Of a stretch of DNA of 64,000 bases, positions 15,717-23,928 are shown piece after piece; the first letter of the stretch is position 1; each line of letters begins with the position of its first letter. The position numbers and the translations under genes were made by a program. This stretch comes from Mycobacteroides chelonae. Its GTDB lineage: Bacteria; Actinomycetota; Actinomycetes; Mycobacteriales; Mycobacteriaceae. The notes below the pieces were generated by a model, which had not been told where the DNA came from, did not search any database, and saw only the letters and a program-made list of their open reading frames with translations. Location: the NCBI RefSeq assembly GCF_016767715.1, contig NZ_CP050145.1, positions 2,480,001 to 2,544,000 on the forward strand. The letters run 5' to 3'.

Positions 15717-17141
15717 TTAGGAGCTTCCCGGGGTGTGCAGCTGTGCCGCCAGCCACGGCAATGCGTCGGAAAATGTCCGGCTGGCGAACTGCCAGGTGTG
15801 CCCGCTGATCATCTGGTGGATGGTGCAGGAGATCTGTACCTGCTGAGCCGCTGCGCACAGGTCCGCGGCGGCACCTTCTCGGTCATCATCGGTCACGTCG
15901 TCATGCCCGCCGATGCCCGTGGGCGTGTCGGCCGTGGGCCGCTTTGCGCCACTGGGTTTCTTGCTGTCCGCAGGTGGTATCGCATCCTCGAACCATCCGG
16001 TTACACCGGTGTACGGCCCGTGCTTCGCCATGACGGTGCGCGGGTCGAAGGCGTCCCATCGGGCGGCGTCGCCGCCGTATAGCCGCTCAATGGTCTGCTG
16101 TTTGGTTCCGGCGGTGGGTCCGTGGTCGCCGGCGATGTCGACGAAGGTGGAGAACAAATCCGGGTGCATGACTGTCAGGTCGATAGCGCAGGTACCGCCC
16201 ATCGACCAGCCGACCACGGCCCAGTTGGCGGGATCGGGCGATCCGTCGAACTCCGAAACCACATAGGGGCGAACATCTTCGGTGAGATGGTCGGCGGCGT
16301 TGCCGCGTGGCCCGTTGACGCATTCGGTGTCGTTGTTGAAACTTCCCGCGACGTCCACGAAGACGAATATCGGCGCCTGTCCGCCGTGTGTCTTGGCGTA
16401 TTCGTCGATCATCTGGGTGGCGTTGCCCGTGCGAATCCAGTCGGCGGGAGTGTTGAACTCGCCGGCGATCATCATCACCACCGGCAGCCTCGGCGGGGTA
16501 TCGCCGGCGAACCAGGCCGGCGGGAGATAGACGTACTCGCCCCGGTGTTTGAATCCGCTGGCATCTGCGGGGATGTCCACTTGTACGAGCTTGCCGGTGT
16601 CGGGCTTCGAGTTACGCAGACCCGCAAGGTCACTCATATCGACCTCGTTGGGAAGCGGTCCCGCGGACACCGCACCCCAGGCCGCCTGCACAGTGGGGTA
16701 GTAGCCCACCCAGGTGTTGAGTGCGACGAGTGCGGCGAGCAGCGTCACCGGAATGGCCACCACCGATACGCCACGGCGCCACCATTGCGCACTGGGGAAG
16801 CCGATCACGGCGATCGCGACCGAGGTGACGAAAACACCGATCCAAATCCATAGTCTGAAAGGCGCCGGATCGGACGCCAACCCTTCGGAGTTCATGTAAA
16901 TCCATGCCGCCAAGGCGCCCAACGCTCCGACCGCTACGCTCACGGGCACCCACAGGAGGCGCCACCGGCGGGTGCGCCATCCGATGACCACGACCAACGC
17001 CACGACCGCCAGTACCTGAACGACGATCGGAAACCAGCCGCCGAGCGCGGAAATCCCATGGTTGTACTGGTGGAAGTCATTGGCGGGCAACTGTGGGATA
17101 GGGGTCGGCGCCGGAGCGGGCGTCGGCGTAGTCGGTGGCAC
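15717..17141 (-). CDS. membrane-anchored esterase-family alpha/beta hydrolase
   Basis: The 474-residue protein has a Pro-rich N-terminus and four membrane helices within the first 170 residues (such as WFPIVVQVLAVVALVVVIGW and GVSVVAIPVTLLAALVALNTWVGYYPTV). An extracytoplasmic esterase domain of the antigen-85/esterase-D type follows. VVGWSMGGTCAIDLTVMHPDLF is the nucleophile elbow and SGHTWQFASRTFSDALPWL supplies the catalytic His. It resembles mycobacterial cell-wall esterases but not the mycolyltransferases themselves. CACAAT lies at -12 to -7 of GTG 17141, a near-consensus leaderless promoter. Confidence 0.8.
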   Translation of the reverse strand: MPPTTPTPAPAPTPIPQLPANDFHQYNHGISALGGWFPIVVQVLAVVALVVVIGWRTRRWRLLWVPVSVAVGALGALAAWIYMNSEGLASDPAPFRLWIWIGVFVTSVAIAVIGFPSAQWWRRGVSVVAIPVTLLAALVALNTWVGYYPTVQAAWGAVSAGPLPNEVDMSDLAGLRNSKPDTGKLVQVDIPADASGFKHRGEYVYLPPAWFAGDTPPRLPVVMMIAGEFNTPADWIRTGNATQMIDEYAKTHGGQAPIFVFVDVAGSFNNDTECVNGPRGNAADHLTEDVRPYVVSEFDGSPDPANWAVVGWSMGGTCAIDLTVMHPDLFSTFVDIAGDHGPTAGTKQQTIERLYGGDAARWDAFDPRTVMAKHGPYTGVTGWFEDAIPPADSKKPSGAKRPTADTPTGIGGHDDVTDDDREGAAADLCAAAQQVQISCTIHQMISGHTWQFASRTFSDALPWLAAQLHTPGSS

Positions 17142-17180
17142 GCTGACATTGTGATGAGGTTTCCTGGGAGGAAGCTGGAC

Positions 17181-17726
17181 ATGACCCAGAGTTATCTGTC
17201 GGACGAGACGATTGCGGCGCTGTCAACAGCCGAGCGCAGGGACCTCATTCAGCGACTGGAACGCCCGCTCAGCGAGGTGGCACCGCCGAACCTGGCCAGG
17301 TTTCGTGCACTGCGACTCGGATTGATGATCGGCGGCGCGCTCGCGCTGATTCCCTGGATCACCTACCTTGCGTTCACGCTGCCGGAAAACTATGTGGCGC
17401 AGCGATGGACGGCGACATGGGTGGGTTTCGACATCCTGCTGGTGACGTTCATGCTGGCCACCGTGGTACTTGGCCTGCTGCGCCGTCAGCTACTTGTGCT
17501 GACGGCCTTCACCACCGGTGTGCTCTTGATCTGCGACGCCTGGTTCGACGTGATGACGGCCGGACCGAGCGAGGTGCGGTGGGCGATTCTGACAGCGGTG
17601 CTGGCTGAGTTACCGGTGGCCGTGGTGATGATCCGGGGCGCGTTGCTCATCACGCGATTGACGATGACGCGCCTGATGGTCATCGATCCAGGAGTGCCGC
17701 TCTGGCGGGTGCCACTGCTGCCCTAG
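17181..17726 (+). CDS. four-helix membrane protein of unknown function
   Basis: The 181-residue protein starts at ATG 17181 behind GGGAGGAAGC. After a charged cytoplasmic head (TAERRDLIQRLERPLSEV) come four hydrophobic segments, LGLMIGGALALIPWITYLAF, VGFDILLVTFMLATVVLGLL, LVLTAFTTGVLLICDAWFDV and WAILTAVLAELPVAVVMIRGALL. It resembles hypothetical integral membrane proteins conserved in actinobacteria. No catalytic motif is visible and the neighbours give no clear hint. Confidence 0.7.
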   Translation: MTQSYLSDETIAALSTAERRDLIQRLERPLSEVAPPNLARFRALRLGLMIGGALALIPWITYLAFTLPENYVAQRWTATWVGFDILLVTFMLATVVLGLLRRQLLVLTAFTTGVLLICDAWFDVMTAGPSEVRWAILTAVLAELPVAVVMIRGALLITRLTMTRLMVIDPGVPLWRVPLLP

Positions 17727-17730
17727 CCGC

Positions 17731-18294
17731 TCACCAGCAGTGCGCGAACCCATCGCAGTACTGCGGGAACCGGTCCACGGGTACGTCGAGCGGCTTGAGG
17801 AACTGCAGGCTGAAGGGCTTCTTGGTCATCCCGGGCTGGCCACCGCATACGGCGCTGTGGATGCTGGTGTGCACTCCGGTCAGGGTTTCGTCGTTGAAAA
17901 CGTACTTCTCCTGAGTGGGTGCGAAGGTTCCATCGGGGCAGGTCATGCCTTGCGGCCGGGCGTGCAGGAATGTCCATTGGTCATCGACCAGCTTGGCCGG
18001 GATGGAGTAGTTCTGGAGTCGGTCGTTGTGTTTGAGGATGTCGGGTGTCGCGCTGGTGACGGTGAGGGTGCAGCCGTCGGCCTGGATGGTGGGGTCGGTG
18101 TAGTCGGACTGGATGCGGGTGCCGGATGCCTGCACACACACAGCGGACATCGTCCAGGAGACCTCGCCGGCACCTTCCTCGATCATTCGGTAGGTCCCAT
18201 CCGCCGGAGGCGCCACGGCCGAGGCCGGGCCGGCGAATCCGATTCCGATCGCCATGGCGACGACGGGGATCATCAGCAGGCAAGGTGTGCGCAC
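17731..18294 (-). CDS. secreted protein of unknown function
   Basis: The 187-residue product has a Sec signal peptide (LLMIPVVAMAIGIGFAGPASA, cleavage after the ASA near residue 26). The mature part has six Cys residues, including CVQASG, GCTLTV, MTCPDG, AVCGG and the C-terminal FPQYCDGFAHCW, which suggests disulphide-stabilised export. It resembles mycobacterial secreted proteins without assigned function. GATACT lies at -12 to -7 of GTG 18294, a weak match to a leaderless promoter. Confidence 0.7.
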   Translation of the reverse strand: MRTPCLLMIPVVAMAIGIGFAGPASAVAPPADGTYRMIEEGAGEVSWTMSAVCVQASGTRIQSDYTDPTIQADGCTLTVTSATPDILKHNDRLQNYSIPAKLVDDQWTFLHARPQGMTCPDGTFAPTQEKYVFNDETLTGVHTSIHSAVCGGQPGMTKKPFSLQFLKPLDVPVDRFPQYCDGFAHCW

Positions 18295-18336
18295 GGGTCA
18301 AGTATCGCAATGCGATGGACCGCTCACACCGCAACC

Positions 18337-19116
18337 TCAGCGATTAGACGCGCCGTCCAATAGCGCCACGACCAGATCGGCCACGGCGGTCATACCGTCC
18401 TCGTTGGGGTGAAGCGGTGCCGGACGCCCCGGCCACGGGAATCCGGGGCGGTTCGTCCAGGGCTGCGGTGACCATGCGTGATGTCCGGCGCTGGCCGCCG
18501 ATGCGCGGATGATGTCGCAGCCGGCGGCGTGGGCCGCGTGCGCGGTGAGCGCCGCCAGTTCCGCGGCAATACGGCGCCCGTTGTCAGCCTCGGCCCGGGT
18601 GTACGGCGGCGCCGGCTCGTTTTCAGGCGGCAGCAGCGTCAGGTAGTCGATGAAGATCACGCGTGCGCGCGGTGCGCGAGCGCGTACCTGCTCACCCACC
18701 GCGCGCAGGGAATCACCCACGACCGCCAGCGCCGCGTCCTGCTTACCGGTGTCGAGCAAGCCGGCCAACCCGCTTCCGATGACCGGCAGGGCACGTAGGA
18801 TGCGCGGTAGGCGCGCGGCGATCAGAAACGGCACGTAACCGACGTCGTTGCCGCCGATCGTGATCGTCACCAACTCCTCGGTGCCATCGAGTACCCCAAT
18901 CTGAGGTGCGGCGGCGTGCTGTGCGTCGGTCAGGATATGCGCCGTGGTCGCCCCCGAGTAGGTGACGTCGACCAGCTGATATCCCCTGCGTTCAGCGATT
19001 TGGTGCGGGTAGTTGCGTGCCGAACGCCCGGCAAGCCGGGGCGAGCCCGGTACACGCGGCGGGATACCCGGCCCCGACGCCATAGAGCTGCCCAATGCCA
19101 CATAACGTCCCGCCAT
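18337..19116 (-). CDS. SGNH/GDSL-type hydrolase
   Basis: The 259-residue enzyme has the SGNH blocks. Block I is YVALGSSMASGPG with the nucleophile Ser, block III is TITIGGNDVGYVP with the oxyanion Asn, and block V is LHPNEDGMTAVADLV with the catalytic His. No signal peptide is visible. It is probably an esterase or lipase with unknown substrate. Its -10 box TAGGCT (19123-19128) overlaps the stop codon of the HAD gene upstream and sits at -12 to -7 of its ATG, so it is probably leaderless. Confidence 0.88.
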   Translation of the reverse strand: MAGRYVALGSSMASGPGIPPRVPGSPRLAGRSARNYPHQIAERRGYQLVDVTYSGATTAHILTDAQHAAAPQIGVLDGTEELVTITIGGNDVGYVPFLIAARLPRILRALPVIGSGLAGLLDTGKQDAALAVVGDSLRAVGEQVRARAPRARVIFIDYLTLLPPENEPAPPYTRAEADNGRRIAAELAALTAHAAHAAGCDIIRASAASAGHHAWSPQPWTNRPGFPWPGRPAPLHPNEDGMTAVADLVVALLDGASNR

Positions 19117-19122
19117 GGACCA

Positions 19123-19128
19123 AGCCTA
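19123..19128 (-). promoter_or_regulatory. leaderless -10 box overlapping a TAG stop codon
   Basis: On the minus strand TAGGCT lies at -12 to -7 of the GDSL gene. Its first three bases are the TAG stop codon of the HAD-hydrolase gene. Confidence 0.55.
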
Positions 19129-19899
19129 TCGGCGAGCCAGCCGGGTGAACCTGCGCAGCGACGAACTCACCCCACGTGGCCTCGGATCGTCCAAACGCAA
19201 GATCGGCCAACCCCGCTCGGCCGCCACGGTGGCGAGCCGGCCACGCGGGTTGACCGGGCAGGGCTCGCCGACGAGAGACATCAGATCGATGTCTTCTTCT
19301 CCGTCGGCATAGAAGTAACTGCGTTGCAAGTCAACATGATTGGACTCGCAGAAGCGCGCGACCGCGGTTGCCTTGTTGCGGCCCCACACGATGGGCTTGC
19401 GGATATCGCCGGTGAGCAGTCCGTCGTCGTCGAGGTCGAAGTGGTTGCACAGCACATGGGCTATTCCGAGGTGGCGCGCCACTGGTTCGGCATGAATGGT
19501 TAGCGCCGAGGAACTCAGCACCACAGTGTGGCCCTGCTCCTGATGTGCACGCACGCGCTCAGACATCTGTGGATAGATCATCGAGGCATTGTGCTGGTGG
19601 AAGATTCGTTCGCCGACGGCTTCGAGCTCGGCTAGCGAGTCGCCGCGCAGGTATCCGGCGGCGCGCACCACCAAACGCTCGAATTCCATGCGGCCCAGCT
19701 TGTACCGGAAGGTGGCCTCCAGAACTCCGAGAACCTCACCGATACTCGCCTGACCACGGCGCATCCGATCACGGGCGTGAGCCGTCGGGGTGAATCCGGC
19801 CACCAGGGTGCCGTCCAGGTCGAAGAAGGCTCCCACCTGCGGCCCAGCGGGGCGCAACGCTATATCGGCGACCGGGTCGGGTGCCGAACTCACCGTCAT
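19126..19899 (-). CDS. HAD-IB family hydrolase
   Basis: The 257-residue enzyme carries the haloacid-dehalogenase motifs in order: AFFDLDGTLVAGF (nucleophile Asp), VVLSSSALTIHAEP (motif II Ser), GRNKATAVARF (Lys) and YADGEEDIDLM (acidic motif). The subfamily IB cap and overall length fit SerB-like phosphatases, which in mycobacteria include several proteins of unclear substrate. ATG 19899 is chosen because homologues begin shortly before the DLDGT strand and TAGATT sits at -13 to -8. The frame remains open to 20232 but that extension looks non-coding. Confidence 0.88.
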   Translation of the reverse strand: MTVSSAPDPVADIALRPAGPQVGAFFDLDGTLVAGFTPTAHARDRMRRGQASIGEVLGVLEATFRYKLGRMEFERLVVRAAGYLRGDSLAELEAVGERIFHQHNASMIYPQMSERVRAHQEQGHTVVLSSSALTIHAEPVARHLGIAHVLCNHFDLDDDGLLTGDIRKPIVWGRNKATAVARFCESNHVDLQRSYFYADGEEDIDLMSLVGEPCPVNPRGRLATVAAERGWPILRLDDPRPRGVSSSLRRFTRLARR

Positions 19900-19984
19900 G
19901 TGGGCCAATCTACCGTTGTGCGGCACGCGTACCCGCCGTAGGCGACAAGATGGGGTATCCACCCGATCGTGACCGACAGGAGGA

Positions 19985-21499
19985 GTGTTGGACCCCCAAC
20001 CGCATCGCACGCAAACTCCTGCGCTGGTCACCAGGCGTGCGGTGCTGTCCGCGGGGGCGATCGTGGCGCTCGGCGCCGCGTCTATCGCCGGATGCTCACC
20101 GGCACACCCCAAGGATCGACTCGCGGCTTCTGGATGGGAAGACCTGCGCCGCAGGATGTCCGGAACGCTCACGGTGCGTGGCGAGAACGGGTTTGATGCG
20201 GCAGCGCGGACGTTCAATCCTCTTTTCGACACGAATCATCCAGCTGCGGTTGCCTTCTGTGCCTCCGAGCAGGATGTGGCGTGCTGCGTGGAGTTCACAT
20301 CGGGTGCTGGGATCCCGATCGCGGCACGCAGCGGTGGTCACAGCTTTGCCGGCTATTGCGTTCCGAATGACGGACTGGTGGTCGATCTCGGGCGTATGGC
20401 AACGGTCTCGATGACCGGGACGCGGGCAAAGATCGGGTCGGGGGCGCGTCTGATAGATGTCTATGCGGCTGTCTCCGGGGCCGGCCGGATGCTTGCCGGC
20501 GGTTCCTGTCCCACCGTGGGCATCGCGGGATTGACCCTCGGCGGCGGGGTAGGGGTTCTCACTCGTAGGTTCGGGCTGACCTGCGACCAACTGGCATCCG
20601 CCAGGGTGGTTACCGCGGATGGTGCGATCCGAGACCTGTCGTCGGAATCCGAGTCCGACCTGTTCTGGGCCATTCGCGGGGGTGGCGGCGGAAACTTCTG
20701 CATTGCAACGGAATTAACCTTTGACACCGCCGAAGCTAGCGAGCTTACGGTGTTCACGCTCGATTACGCGCCGGGCGAGCTGGCTACGATCATGCGCCGG
20801 TGGCTGGCGTTCATGGACGATGCGCCGGACGAATTGTGGACGACGCTGCACGCCGTGGGCGGCGCTACTCCGCATGGCCGGATCGTGGGCTGCATCGCCA
20901 CAACGGACGATCCACGGGCACTCGTAGACGGTCTCCGCGCCGCGATCGGCATCAGTCCATCCGATCGATTCGTCGCCGACATGGCCTATATCGACGCCAT
21001 GAAGTTCATGGGTGGGTGCTCAACACTGACTGTGGCCCAGTGTCATCCGTCGTGGGGTGGAGTAGGTACTGGTCAACTGCAACGCGAGGCGTTTGTGGCA
21101 TCCTCCCGGATGATCCCGCACGCTGCGGTCGACACCGCCGCAATAGAGATGATCCTCGTGGGCACGCCGGGGCTGACGTTCATTCTGGATAGCCTGGGCG
21201 GTGCAGTCAGCCGAATTCCCGCTGCCGCCACCGCCTTCCCGCATCGAACGGCCCTCGCCTCCCTCCAGATCTATCATGGGGTCGGCGCCGATCCGTCGGC
21301 TGCGTATCGCCGCGTGGACGAGGCACGGGACCGGCTCGGCGAGATCTGCGGTACCGCCGCGTACGTGAACTACATCGATCCGCGTTTACCCGATTGGGCC
21401 GCAGCGTATTACGGAGATAATCTGCCGAGGCTGCGACAGATCGCCGCGACCTACGATCCCGACGGGATCTTCGGGTTCACCCAGGCGGTACGCCCTTAG
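19985..21499 (+). CDS. Tat-exported FAD-linked oxidoreductase (BBE/berberine-bridge type), lipoprotein
   Basis: The 504-residue protein begins with a twin-arginine signal (VTRRAVLSAGAIVALGAAS) ending in the lipobox IAGC, so it should be folded before export and lipid-anchored. The FAD domain has AARSGGHSFAGYC (His near 118, for covalent 8-alpha linkage) and GGSCPTVGIAGLTLGGGVG (Cys near 175), which together suggest bicovalent FAD. The C-terminus contains YVNYIDPRLPDWAAAYYGDNLPRLRQI, the BBE region. It probably oxidises a sugar, alkaloid-like or phenolic substrate outside the membrane. The start is GTG 19985 or TTG 19988, both close behind AGGAGG. Confidence 0.87.
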   Translation: MLDPQPHRTQTPALVTRRAVLSAGAIVALGAASIAGCSPAHPKDRLAASGWEDLRRRMSGTLTVRGENGFDAAARTFNPLFDTNHPAAVAFCASEQDVACCVEFTSGAGIPIAARSGGHSFAGYCVPNDGLVVDLGRMATVSMTGTRAKIGSGARLIDVYAAVSGAGRMLAGGSCPTVGIAGLTLGGGVGVLTRRFGLTCDQLASARVVTADGAIRDLSSESESDLFWAIRGGGGGNFCIATELTFDTAEASELTVFTLDYAPGELATIMRRWLAFMDDAPDELWTTLHAVGGATPHGRIVGCIATTDDPRALVDGLRAAIGISPSDRFVADMAYIDAMKFMGGCSTLTVAQCHPSWGGVGTGQLQREAFVASSRMIPHAAVDTAAIEMILVGTPGLTFILDSLGGAVSRIPAAATAFPHRTALASLQIYHGVGADPSAAYRRVDEARDRLGEICGTAAYVNYIDPRLPDWAAAYYGDNLPRLRQIAATYDPDGIFGFTQAVRP

Positions 21500-22155
21500 C
21501 CGCGCTGTAGGCTCTGCCGGGCCTGTGCGATGAATTCTCCCCACCGGCCCGGCGTGAGCTCATACATGGCGGTGTCCCCGCCGTACGCGCTGGAGATGAC
21601 GACATTCGGGACGGTGTCTGCCAGCAGGTCCAGGCTCGCCGATAGCTCGTCGGCACTCCCGCGACCGGGGACCAGGAAGGTGGACCACGATCCGGCCTCG
21701 GTCGGGAACATGGTGTCCCCGGTGAAGAGGTATTTCTCACCATCTGCACCGGTTACCAGATAGCTTGTACTGCCGACGGAATGACCAGGTGTCGGTATCA
21801 CTTCGACGCCATTTTCGTCCACGTGACGCTGCGTTGTCGGGACATCGATGTCGGTGTGTGTGCTGATCTCACCTTCTTCACGGGCGGATGCGTGCAGTTT
21901 CGATCCGAATCGCTGCTTCACGACGGCGAGCATGGGTCCTGCCTCGTCCTGATGGGAAAGGTACTGATGGGCGACTCCGCCCAATTCGGCAATTGCCTCG
22001 AAGTCGGCCTCGGTGGCGGGGCTGTAGAACAACACGTTTCCTTCGGGGCGGACCCACAGGTAGGCGTGAGTGGTCAGCCCGGGGAAGGGGTTGTCCGTTC
22101 GTGTCTCCCACAGGTCTGATCGAATCTGGCGCACATTCGATGTCTTCGTTGTCAT
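21496..22155 (-). CDS. metallo-beta-lactamase-fold hydrolase with atypical metal motif
   Basis: The 219-residue protein has the MBL fold, but the first metal motif reads YLSHQDEAG rather than HxHxDH, so one His is missing. TPGHSVGSTSYLV and YLFTGDTMFP provide later ligands. The reaction may therefore differ from hydrolysis of glyoxalase-II-like substrates. The start at ATG 22155 coincides with the predicted transcription start of a promoter that has a 19-base spacer and a SoxR-like dyad, so expression is probably controlled by a MerR-family activator. Confidence 0.8.
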   Translation of the reverse strand: MTTKTSNVRQIRSDLWETRTDNPFPGLTTHAYLWVRPEGNVLFYSPATEADFEAIAELGGVAHQYLSHQDEAGPMLAVVKQRFGSKLHASAREEGEISTHTDIDVPTTQRHVDENGVEVIPTPGHSVGSTSYLVTGADGEKYLFTGDTMFPTEAGSWSTFLVPGRGSADELSASLDLLADTVPNVVISSAYGGDTAMYELTPGRWGEFIAQARQSLQRG

Positions 22156-22161
22156 CACCCC

Positions 22162-22192
22162 AGTGTTCAATCTCAAGTGAACTTGAGGTCAA
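22162..22192 (-). promoter_or_regulatory. MerR-type promoter with SoxR-like box
   Basis: On the minus strand TTGACC (22187-22192) and AACACT (22162-22167) are separated by 19 bases, the stretched spacing used by MerR-family activators. Most of the spacer is the dyad CTCAAG-ttca-CTTGAG (22172-22187), very close to the enterobacterial SoxR box CCTCAAGTTAACTTGAGG. Confidence 0.6.
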
Positions 22193-22221
22193 GGGGTAAT
22201 ACGGCGCTGCGTCAGCCTGGG

Positions 22222-22677
22222 CTACGCGCCCGATTCGGCGAGCGCGCCTAGCCTGTCCACCGACGCTTGTAGCCGTTCGGGCGTGGTGAGACGAGCCCGG
22301 GGCAGTCTGTTCTCATCGGTGAGATTCGTCCAGTCATACGTGTGCGTCACCCGAGTGCGGCTGCCATCGCCGACCGGCTCCAGTTCCCATCGCCAGAGAT
22401 GGCCCGGCGGCTGCTTGCCCACTTCTGACGGTAGCCATGCGATCCGGCGCGCCTCGTCGAACTCCACGATGCGGTTTTCTCGGACGTGGGTATTGGTCAG
22501 TGTCATGACGAACACGTCACCCACGGCATGAACCCGTTGGCCCGGGGCCGCCTCGGCGAGGTTCTCGTTGCCGTCCCATTCTCGCTGCCGCGCCGGGTCA
22601 GCGATGAGTTCGAAGAGCACCGCCGCCGGCGCATCTATTACGCGGCTCGCCGAGACCACTCGGACATCCTCAGTCAT
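22222..22677 (-). CDS. SRPBCC-family protein
   Basis: The 151-residue START-like protein begins VRVVSASRVIDAPAAVLFELIADPARQREWDGNENL and continues with WRWELEPVGDGSRTRVTHTYDW, the usual polyketide-cyclase/dehydrase pattern of ligand-binding SRPBCC proteins. ATG 22677 is preferred because the motif begins within a few residues; an upstream GTG-type start at 22686 adds three residues. It lies 28 bases downstream of the TetR gene on the same strand and may share its transcript. No ligand can be inferred. Confidence 0.82.
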   Translation of the reverse strand: MTEDVRVVSASRVIDAPAAVLFELIADPARQREWDGNENLAEAAPGQRVHAVGDVFVMTLTNTHVRENRIVEFDEARRIAWLPSEVGKQPPGHLWRWELEPVGDGSRTRVTHTYDWTNLTDENRLPRARLTTPERLQASVDRLGALAESGA

Positions 22678-22705
22678 ACAGCCCATCCAACCAGAATCTT
22701 GCCGC

Positions 22706-23293
22706 CTAGCCGATCAACTCGCGAGTGATTTTGCGCGCCAGCGTTATCGGTGCAACTGATTTCTCGATCTTCGAGGCGGTCAATGCACCATCGTAGAGCA
22801 GTTGCACCTGCCGGGTGAGATTGTCGGGGCGCGATATCCCTGCCTCGCGCAGCAGCGCGGTCACGGTCGCACGGAACCACTCACGATGCCTTCGCACCGG
22901 TTCCCACTCCGTTCCGGGGAACTCGGTAGCGGCATTGGCGTACAGACAGCCGCGGAAGTTCCTCGCCTTCGCGGCGGCGGTGGCGAGATCGAAGAACGTC
23001 AGGACCTTCGCTTTGGGATTGCGTTGCGCCGCCACCGCGGCATTCCAGCGGTTGCGATCACGCTGATCCAATTCTTCGAGGTAGGCAACGATGAGCGCGT
23101 CCTTTGATCCGTAGCTGCTGTACAGACTTGCCTTGGCAACCCCCGCCTCGCGCAGTATTTGGTCGATTCCCACAGCGCGAATGCCCTGCGTCGCAAAGAG
23201 ATCTGCGGCAGTGCGAAGCAGCCGTTCGGACGGCGCGAGCACACGGGTGGCCGAGGTGGTGTCGCGGTCTGGAGGTGCTGTCGTGGAACTCAT
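22706..23293 (-). CDS. TetR/AcrR-family repressor
   Basis: The 195-residue regulator has LLRTAADLFATQGIRAVGIDQILREAGVAKASLYSSYGSKDALI as its TetR DNA-binding domain, and a helical ligand domain with Cys in NFRGCLYANAATEF. Cys at this place is seen in some redox- or electrophile-responsive TetR proteins (an inference). ATG 23293 has TACCCT at -12 to -7, so it is probably leaderless. It diverges from a DUF4242/ABC-transporter operon and the palindrome between them is its likely operator. Confidence 0.87.
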   Translation of the reverse strand: MSSTTAPPDRDTTSATRVLAPSERLLRTAADLFATQGIRAVGIDQILREAGVAKASLYSSYGSKDALIVAYLEELDQRDRNRWNAAVAAQRNPKAKVLTFFDLATAAAKARNFRGCLYANAATEFPGTEWEPVRRHREWFRATVTALLREAGISRPDNLTRQVQLLYDGALTASKIEKSVAPITLARKITRELIG

Positions 23294-23324
23294 GAAAGCA
23301 GGGTAACCCAATGAACCTTCATAG

Positions 23325-23338
23325 ACAGACCGGTCTGT
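23325..23338. promoter_or_regulatory. TetR operator candidate ACAGACCGGTCTGT
   Basis: This 14-bp perfect palindrome lies between the leaderless tetR-like gene and the divergent DUF4242-ABC operon. The AGACCGGTCT core is typical of AcrR/NemR-type TetR sites, and three matching bases recur on each side after a 2-bp mismatch. Confidence 0.68.
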
Positions 23339-23397
23339 TCATGAAACCGTCACGGGGTCGCACATCGAAGTCGTCCACCGAAGTTAGGAACAGTGAC

Positions 23398-23928
23398 GTG
23401 ACGCTGCATCTCTACGAAATCGCCCTTGGCCCTGCTGATAACACCGATGCCACACAACTGCTCAAGGAGATCGACGGGCGGGTGCATAGCGACGGCGGTG
23501 AATTGATCGAAGCTCAGGTGACACGTGAGGCCCGCCGGATCTTCGTCATCGCCGAGTTTCATGGTGAGGCCTCGCGGTTGGACTCCGATGCGCTGCGCGT
23601 GGACTCGGTCTCCGGGCCGCACTCGGTACGGCTGGTCGGCGCCGATCTTGGCCAGCTGAAGTCCGTGCGGCCGGTAGCCGGATATCTCGTGGAATGGGAT
23701 CTGCCCGCGGACCTGGACATGCAGACGTACCTGGCGCGCAAGAAGGCCAAGGCGCCCAAGTACGCCGATGTGCCCGAAGTCAGCTTTCTGCGCACGTATG
23801 TGCGTGAAGACATGGACAAGTGCCTGTGCTTCTACGACGCTCCTGATGAAGAGGCGGTGCTCCGCGCGCGCAAGGCCGTTGACACCCCCGTCGACAGACT
23901 GCACGGGCTTGGAGATATCTCGCTATGA
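23398..23928 (+). CDS. DUF4242-family (possible metal-binding) protein
   Basis: The 176-residue protein has two DUF4242-like ferredoxin-fold repeats. The second shows VEWDLPADLDMQTYLARKKAKAPKYADVPEVSFLRTYVREDMDKCLCFYDAPDEEAVLRARK, the pattern of SCO4226-type nickel-binding proteins. GTG 23398 is chosen because homologues start with a TLHLYEI-like strand; ATG 23341 is in frame but would lie at the operator edge and adds low-complexity residues. It heads an operon with an oxidoreductase and an ABC transporter and overlaps the next gene by 4 bases. Confidence 0.7.
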   Translation: MTLHLYEIALGPADNTDATQLLKEIDGRVHSDGGELIEAQVTREARRIFVIAEFHGEASRLDSDALRVDSVSGPHSVRLVGADLGQLKSVRPVAGYLVEWDLPADLDMQTYLARKKAKAPKYADVPEVSFLRTYVREDMDKCLCFYDAPDEEAVLRARKAVDTPVDRLHGLGDISL

